DNA from: Candidatus Bathyarchaeota archaeon
GTDB taxonomy: Archaea; Thermoproteota; Bathyarchaeia; Bathyarchaeales; Bathyarchaeaceae
NCBI GenBank assembly: GCA_023136395.1
Contig: JAGLRI010000026.1
Location: 1-11,711 of the forward strand
Length of the DNA stretch: 11,711 nucleotides
Reading direction: 5' to 3'
The position numbers were made by a program, and so were the translations under genes. The stretch's first letter is position 1. Each line of letters opens with the position of its first letter. Positions 7,385 through 11,711 of this stretch are shown one piece after another. Below the pieces are notes generated by a model. That model searched no databases. It saw only the letters and a program-made list of their open reading frames with translations, and was not told where the DNA came from.

Positions 7385-8245
7385 TTATAAAAATTCCTTA
7401 ATTTTTGAGGTGTCTATACGGTTTTCATATAGAGCCAACTCTTCATAGTTTAAGCCTAAGGCTAACCCGAGAAGTTGTGGAAGGTGAATTACAGAAACAT
7501 CATATGATTCACTGGCTGTTATTTGGCTCGTTTCATACTGAAGGTAACAGAAGGGACAAGAAGTCACCATGATGTCCGCGTATTTTTTAACAGTAGCCAC
7601 CTTCTCGAGAGCAATTTTAGAAGCCAACTCTTCCCTTACTGCAAGTAAAGCCGCAGCACAACATTCTAGCTTATTTGGGTAGTTGACGCTTTGGGCTCCG
7701 GTGACATTTATAAGACTGTCGAAAAATATTGGCACCTCAGGATCATCAAACTCCATGATGTCGCTGGGACGAAGCAAGTGGCAACCGGGGTGGACGGCAA
7801 CCTTAAGTCCCTTGAAGGATCTTTTTATCAAACCTTCAATTTTATCGATGCCAACATCCTCCACAAGCATCTTAACAAAGTGCTTAACTTCAACAGTTCC
7901 TTTAAATTCCCGATTTAATTCAATCAGCACTCCGTTAACTTCATCCCTTAATTTTTTCTCTTCTTTGAGGATTTTATTAACTTTAGTTAAAACCTCGAAG
8001 CACCCATTACAAAGGGTTACAATGTCCAAGCCCATCTCCTCAGCAATACATATGTTTCTGGCAGCCATAGCAAGACCAGTTTTGTGATCAATGGACTCCA
8101 TATAGGTAGTGCCACAACAACCTGATCCTTTCATATCCACTAGTTCGACACCAAGAGCTTCAGCCACTTTTCTGGTGGAGATCTCATAGGCTCCTAGTCT
8201 TGCTAGAGTCGTGCACCCGACGAAGAACGCGAATTTGGAGTCCGT
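7385..8245 (-). CDS. hdrB: HdrB, heterodisulfide reductase catalytic subunit; apparent non-canonical (ACG) start
   Basis: HdrB reduces disulfides such as CoM-S-S-CoB at two noncubane [4Fe-4S] clusters, each held by a CCG domain. Counting from 8245, both domains are complete: Cys11, Cys43-Cys44 (SGCCG), Cys79 and Cys82 (LCNGC); then Cys155 (HPGCHLLRPSD), Cys195-Cys196, Cys230 and Cys233 (SCPFC). The second pair reads CCA rather than CCG. The N-terminus FAFFVGCTTLARLGAYEIST is clearly family sequence and contains Cys11, yet no ATG, GTG or TTG lies between the upstream in-frame stop (codon TAA just before CTATGG) and it. The first such codon, GTG 8167, would give 260 aa and lose Cys11. ACG at 8245, 1 nt after the hdrC stop and 9 nt after GGAGG, gives 286 aa, the usual length. 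A T-to-C sequence error or variant in an ATG would explain it equally well. Confidence 0.9.
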   Translation of the reverse strand, partial: TDSKFAFFVGCTTLARLGAYEISTRKVAEALGVELVDMKGSGCCGTTYMESIDHKTGLAMAARNICIAEEMGLDIVTLCNGCFEVLTKVNKILKEEKKLRDEVNGVLIELNREFKGTVEVKHFVKMLVEDVGIDKIEGLIKRSFKGLKVAVHPGCHLLRPSDIMEFDDPEVPIFFDSLINVTGAQSVNYPNKLECCAAALLAVREELASKIALEKVATVKKYADIMVTSCPFCYLQYETSQITASESYDVSVIHLPQLLGLALGLNYEELALYENRIDTSKIKEFL

Positions 8246-8246
8246 G

Positions 8247-8768
8247 TTAACCTTCCTCCATAGTTATTCCTGTCAGTTTGTTAAGACCCGTTTTCTTCAT
8301 AATCTTACTAACCTCATCAAGATTTACTTTGGGTGCTGCGGGTAATCCCATATCAGCCCTTAACTCATTTTCGAAATCAGTTATTTCGTAGATATAGCCA
8401 TTTTTCGCCATAGAATCGATCAACATCCTAAATGAAGGATGGATGTAGCCCTCCTTAACGGCGAGGGTTCTAAGTGCGGCGATCATATCAGTTACTTTGA
8501 CATCCTGGGGGCACCGTTCATAACACGTGTAGCAACCAGTACACAACCACAAAGTATCACCTGAGAAGAGCGTCTCCTTCAATCCAAGCCGCGCGTCTTC
8601 AACAATTTGTCTAGGTCTAAATTCGTTTACACGCAGTGCAACGGGACAGTCAGCAGTACAGGTACCGCATTGAAAACAGAGCATAATCTTCTCTGCACCA
8701 GTAATCTTTAAAAGTTCGTGCTTAAATTTGGGGTCTACCTTAAAAATTTTTGGTGCTTCTTTTTGCAT
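8247..8768 (-). CDS. hdrC: HdrC, ferredoxin-like subunit of heterodisulfide reductase
   Basis: HdrC has two [4Fe-4S] clusters that wire HdrA to the catalytic clusters of HdrB. Both ferredoxin motifs are intact: CFQCGTCTADCP (Cys31, 34, 37, 41) and CTGCYTCYERCP (Cys76, 79, 82, 86), spaced as in the family, followed by the helical C-terminal part. The product from ATG 8768 is 173 aa. That start is favoured by GAGG 9 nt upstream. ATG 8774 (two residues more) has too short a gap, and TTG 8783 forms a TTGA overlap with the mvhD stop but lacks a ribosome binding site, so the exact start is uncertain by up to five residues. No membrane segment is seen, so this is the soluble Mvh-linked form rather than a cytochrome-linked HdrDE protein. 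Confidence 0.95.
   Translation of the reverse strand: MQKEAPKIFKVDPKFKHELLKITGAEKIMLCFQCGTCTADCPVALRVNEFRPRQIVEDARLGLKETLFSGDTLWLCTGCYTCYERCPQDVKVTDMIAALRTLAVKEGYIHPSFRMLIDSMAKNGYIYEITDFENELRADMGLPAAPKVNLDEVSKIMKKTGLNKLTGITMEEG
8251..8259 (-). promoter_or_regulatory. Ribosome binding site that decides the hdrB start
   Basis: GGAGGAAGG on the - strand lies inside the last codons of hdrC (ATG GAG GAA GGT TAA). GGAGG ends 9 nt before ACG 8245. The site is too far (over 80 nt) from GTG 8167 to serve it, so it argues that translation starts beside 8245. Confidence 0.6.
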
Positions 8769-8779
8769 TCTCATATTCC

Positions 8780-9193
8780 TCAAGTTTTTAACGGGTTTGG
8801 TCCCAACTTCTTTAAATCGTCCACCATTTCTGTGACAACACGCGCAAATTTATCTCCTTCCGCTGCGGAGATCCATTCTAACCTAAGGCGTTCCGGCTCG
8901 ATGCCAAATTGTTTAAGTACCTTTCTCAGAAGTAGAACTCTCCGTTCGGCTTTGAAGTTACCTGCAATGTAATGACAATCTGCAGGTGTATGACAACCTG
9001 CAACGAGAACCCCGTCAGCTCCTTCTTTAAAGGCTTCAATGATAAAGGCCGGATCAACTCTACCAGTGCACATCACGCGTATTATTCGTACATTGGGTGG
9101 ATACTGGAATCGGCTTACACCAGCGAGATCTGCTCCCGCATAAGCACACCAATTGCATAAGAACCCTATTATTTTTGGCTCGAATTTTTTCAA
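8780..9193 (-). CDS. mvhD: MvhD, [2Fe-2S] adaptor between hydrogenase and HdrA
   Basis: MvhD docks the hydrogenase onto HdrA and passes electrons through a [2Fe-2S] cluster. The 137-residue product has the full Cys set of the family: LCNWCAYAGAD (Cys13, Cys16), MCTGRVD (Cys42) and GCHTPADCHY (Cys67, Cys73). In some relatives this domain is fused to the C-terminus of HdrA; here it is a separate gene placed directly after hdrA. The start is TTG at 9193, one base past the hdrA stop, with a strong GGAGG 9 nt upstream; no ATG exists near the N-terminus. The end overlaps the possible TTG start of hdrC. The order hdrA-mvhD-hdrC-hdrB-mvhG-mvhA suggests one transcript. Confidence 0.95.
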   Translation of the reverse strand: MKKFEPKIIGFLCNWCAYAGADLAGVSRFQYPPNVRIIRVMCTGRVDPAFIIEAFKEGADGVLVAGCHTPADCHYIAGNFKAERRVLLLRKVLKQFGIEPERLRLEWISAAEGDKFARVVTEMVDDLKKLGPNPLKT

Positions 9194-9194
9194 A

Positions 9195-11711
9195 CTACTT
9201 CTCCTCCTTTAAAGCTGCTCTAAGTTGATATATAATTTGCGTATCTGTGAAATGATTCATAGTTATTGCCCCTGAAGGACATGTGGAACCGCACAAACCA
9301 CAACCCTTGCAAAGAGCCTCAAGGACTGACGATCGGAGTTTTCCCTCCTCATCCTCTTTCATTTCTATAGCATTGTACTCGCAAATTGCCTCACAAATTC
9401 TACAACCGCTACATAGGTCTTCATCGACCGTTGCTATGGCTCCTTCCATCTCTAATGTTTCTTTAGATAGGATAGTCGCTGCGCGGGCTGCTGCTCCGCA
9501 GGCTTGTGAGATGCTCTCATCGACGAATTTTGGAGAGTGTGCTAACCCGCATAGAAATACGCCATCGGTTGCAAAATCAAGAGGACGTAGCTTCATATGA
9601 GCTTCTAGGAAGAAACCATCCTTGCTCAAAGCACATTTTATCAATTGAGCGATATAGTTACTCCCGGGTTGTGGAAGAGTCGCGGCACTCAAAACTAGAT
9701 AATCAGGTTCGATTAGAAGCATCTTACTTACTAGCACTTTTAAGCCATCGTTATTAGTGACCTCAGGTTTATTTTCGTCGTCATAACGCAGAAATACGAC
9801 GCCTTTACTCAAGGCTTCCTGGTAGTAATCCTCCTTAAATCCATACGTTCTAATGTCTTTGTTTAGGATGTAAACTTCCTTTTCCGGATCTAACTCTTTA
9901 AGTTTTATAGCGTTTTTTACCGCATGTGTACAGCAGATACGTGAGCAGTTAGGGCGCTCTTCATTTCTGGCTCCAACACACTGGATCATCACAACCGTTC
10001 CTGGATTAAACTCCCCCTTGGCTATTTTCTCTTCTAATTCAAGTTGCGTCATCACCCTGTCGTCTGTCCCGTAGAGATATTCCGTTGGCTTGTACTCTTC
10101 GCCTCCTGTTGCGATTATGACAATGCCGTGCTCGATCTCCTTCTCTTTACCACAATAATTTAGTGTAGTATTGAAATTTCCAATGTAACCATTAATGTTT
10201 GTTATTTCTGCGCCCTTGTAAACGTGAATTTTTTTGTTTTCCTCAACCCCTTTAATGATTAACTTTAATTGCTCTTGCGGGTCTTCTCCACCAAGCATGT
10301 AATGTAGCTTGCGGAGATTCCCTCCTAACTCATCCTCTTTTTCTATTAAGTGAGTTTCAAATCCTTGTTTTGCCAGTTCAAGCGCAGCAGTCATCCCTGA
10401 CAAGCCACCACCAATGACTAAACCGATGGGAGTAACACCTATCACTGGTTTTTTCAATGGCTTCAATAAGCTGGCTCTTTCGACAGACGCTCTTACAAGA
10501 TCCCTTGCCTTCTCCGTTGCTTCCTCAGGCTTATGCATATGTACCCAGGAACATTGATCTCGTATGTTCGCCATCTCAAAGAGATACGGATTCAACCCAA
10601 CTTCTTGAAGTGTACTCCTGAAGAGTGGTTCATGAGTCCTTGGAGTACAGGATGAAACAATAACACGATTAAGATTATGTTCATTTATAATCTCCTTTAT
10701 CCTTTCTTGGGTGTCTGTGGAACAACTATACAAGTTATGTTCTGCATAGGCAACGTTTGGTAACTTTTTAGCATATTCTACAACAGATGGGACATCTACA
10801 ATCCCGCCAATGTTTATACCGCAGTGACAGACGAAAACTCCAATTCTGGGTTCTTCGTCCGTTACGTCCCTCTCTGGAGGATATTCTTTTACAGTTACGA
10901 GTTTCCCCCTCTCTGATGCGATTACACTTGCCGCTTTTGCGGCAGCCCCACTTGCTTGAGCTACAGTGTCTGGAATGTCTTTTGGTGAACCAAAGGCGCC
11001 ACAAACGTATATTCCTGGAACAGAAGTTTCAAGAGGGGAGAAAGTTTTAGTTGAACAGAAATTGTAATTATTTAGTTTAATTCCAAATTTGTTGACTAAA
11101 TCTTCAGCAGCCTCCGGTGACTTCATCCCCACCGAGAGGACAACAATGTCAAATTCTTCCTTTTTCATCTCCCCGTCTTCTTCTACGTAAGTTAATAAGA
11201 GATTCTTTGATTCAGGTATTTCCTCTGTGTGGGACACCCTGCATCTAACAAACTTTACTCCATACTCTTCTTGTGCTCGAATGTAATATTCATCAAACTC
11301 TTTGCCAAAAGCGCGCATATCCATAAAGAAGATGCTGCAATCAAGGTTTGGATTGTGCTCCTTAGCTATAACCGCTTCCTTAATTGCGTACATGCAACAA
11401 ACTGAGGAGCACCAAGGATTTCCAATTTTCACGTCACGTGAACCAACACATTGGATGAAAGCGATCTTTTGTGGAATCTCTCCATCTGATGGGCGGATGA
11501 CCGTTCCAACGTAGGGACCTGAAGAGCTGAGAATCCGCTCAAACTCAACGCTGGATACTACGTTGTCGTATCTTTTATATCCGAACTCTTTAATCAGACC
11601 TGCGTCAAACTCTTCGAAGCCTGGCGTCAGAATTATCGAGCCAACTTTTAGCTCAAAAACTTCATCCTCAGAATCATACGTAATAGCCTTGGGTTCACAC
11701 ACCTCTTCACA
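9195..11711 (-). CDS. hdrA: Tandem (fused) HdrA, flavin-based electron-bifurcating subunit (5' end outside window)
   Basis: HdrA holds the FAD that bifurcates electrons between ferredoxin and the HdrB branch. The 838 visible residues form one frame open to the right edge; GTG at 11702 is an internal Val codon, preceded by CEE of a ferredoxin motif. Part 1 (about 290 residues) is the C-terminal half of one HdrA module: CEPKAITY, LKVGSIILTPGFEEFD, IQCVGSRD, the SSVCCMYAIKEA motif and CGAFGSPKDIPDTV. Part 2 (about 550 residues) is a second module: VCHCGINIGGIVDVPSVV, the HdrA N-domain with SSCTPRTHEPLF and CSWVHMH, the FAD-binding VIGGGLSGMTAALELA, IQCVGARNEERPNCSRICC, and two C-terminal 4Fe-4S motifs (CSGCRICEAICE, CKGCGLCGSTCPSGAI). 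Part 2 has no inserted ferredoxin domain after its GG motif. Double-HdrA proteins of over 1000 aa are known in anaerobes. The first FAD site cannot be seen. Confidence 0.93.
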   Translation of the reverse strand, partial: CEEVCEPKAITYDSEDEVFELKVGSIILTPGFEEFDAGLIKEFGYKRYDNVVSSVEFERILSSSGPYVGTVIRPSDGEIPQKIAFIQCVGSRDVKIGNPWCSSVCCMYAIKEAVIAKEHNPNLDCSIFFMDMRAFGKEFDEYYIRAQEEYGVKFVRCRVSHTEEIPESKNLLLTYVEEDGEMKKEEFDIVVLSVGMKSPEAAEDLVNKFGIKLNNYNFCSTKTFSPLETSVPGIYVCGAFGSPKDIPDTVAQASGAAAKAASVIASERGKLVTVKEYPPERDVTDEEPRIGVFVCHCGINIGGIVDVPSVVEYAKKLPNVAYAEHNLYSCSTDTQERIKEIINEHNLNRVIVSSCTPRTHEPLFRSTLQEVGLNPYLFEMANIRDQCSWVHMHKPEEATEKARDLVRASVERASLLKPLKKPVIGVTPIGLVIGGGLSGMTAALELAKQGFETHLIEKEDELGGNLRKLHYMLGGEDPQEQLKLIIKGVEENKKIHVYKGAEITNINGYIGNFNTTLNYCGKEKEIEHGIVIIATGGEEYKPTEYLYGTDDRVMTQLELEEKIAKGEFNPGTVVMIQCVGARNEERPNCSRICCTHAVKNAIKLKELDPEKEVYILNKDIRTYGFKEDYYQEALSKGVVFLRYDDENKPEVTNNDGLKVLVSKMLLIEPDYLVLSAATLPQPGSNYIAQLIKCALSKDGFFLEAHMKLRPLDFATDGVFLCGLAHSPKFVDESISQACGAAARAATILSKETLEMEGAIATVDEDLCSGCRICEAICEYNAIEMKEDEEGKLRSSVLEALCKGCGLCGSTCPSGAITMNHFTDTQIIYQLRAALKEEK

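Noticed and set aside
7683..8087. + strand open frame of 134 codons inside hdrB
   Set aside because: Antisense shadow of HdrB coding sequence; composition is Ser/Thr-rich and featureless.
7385..8167. hdrB starting at GTG 8167
   Set aside because: It removes the N-terminal FFVGC segment with a cluster-ligand Cys and has no nearby ribosome binding site.
11700..11702. GTG at 11702 as the hdrA start
   Set aside because: Preceding codons to the window edge stay open and complete a ferredoxin-type motif; the chain begins mid-domain.
1..11711. tRNA or rRNA genes, CRISPR arrays, insertion sequences, origins
   Set aside because: No cloverleaf-like sequence, regularly spaced repeats, transposase motifs or terminal inverted repeats were seen; nearly all of the window is coding.

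Overview
The window reads as a hydrogenase locus from an anaerobe, most likely an archaeon. It encodes a group 3c [NiFe]-hydrogenase/heterodisulfide reductase complex (MvhADG-HdrABC) and much of the Hyp maturation machinery. The overall family composition, a HycI-type maturation protease and several Shine-Dalgarno sites resembling GGAGGTGAT fit a methanogen-related or TACK/Bathyarchaeia-like archaeon. The same cassette also occurs in anaerobic bacteria, and nothing here settles the domain. No methyl-CoM reductase, formate dehydrogenase or FrhB gene is in the window, so methanogenesis cannot be inferred.

Left part, + strand (1-3182): the 3' two thirds of hypF (cut by the window edge), hypC, a frame-broken N-terminally short hypA remnant, and hypD. 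The remnant overlaps hypC and hypD by 8 bp each, so hypC-hypA'-hypD look translationally coupled.

Right part, - strand (11711 down to 3210): hdrA (5' end outside the window; a tandem double-HdrA protein), mvhD, hdrC, hdrB, mvhG, mvhA, a hydrogenase maturation protease, then hypE after a 114-bp gap. hdrA to mvhA are separated by about 0-30 bp or overlap, as expected for one operon. hypE converges on hypD, and a hairpin plus T-tract between them looks like the hypE terminator.

How they work together: MvhA/MvhG oxidise H2, MvhD passes electrons to HdrA, and HdrA flavin bifurcates them to ferredoxin and, through HdrC, to the disulfide site on HdrB. HypF and HypE make the cyanide ligands, HypC/HypD assemble the Fe(CN)2CO unit, HypA normally helps insert nickel, and the protease trims MvhA.

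The main points to recheck are: hdrB has no ATG/GTG/TTG start that keeps its first cluster-ligand Cys, and ACG at 8245 is the best candidate; hypA is broken and hypB is not seen; HdrA is a tandem fusion; and a dyad/direct-repeat element lies upstream of hypE. I see no clearly new system. The locus is a variant of a known one.
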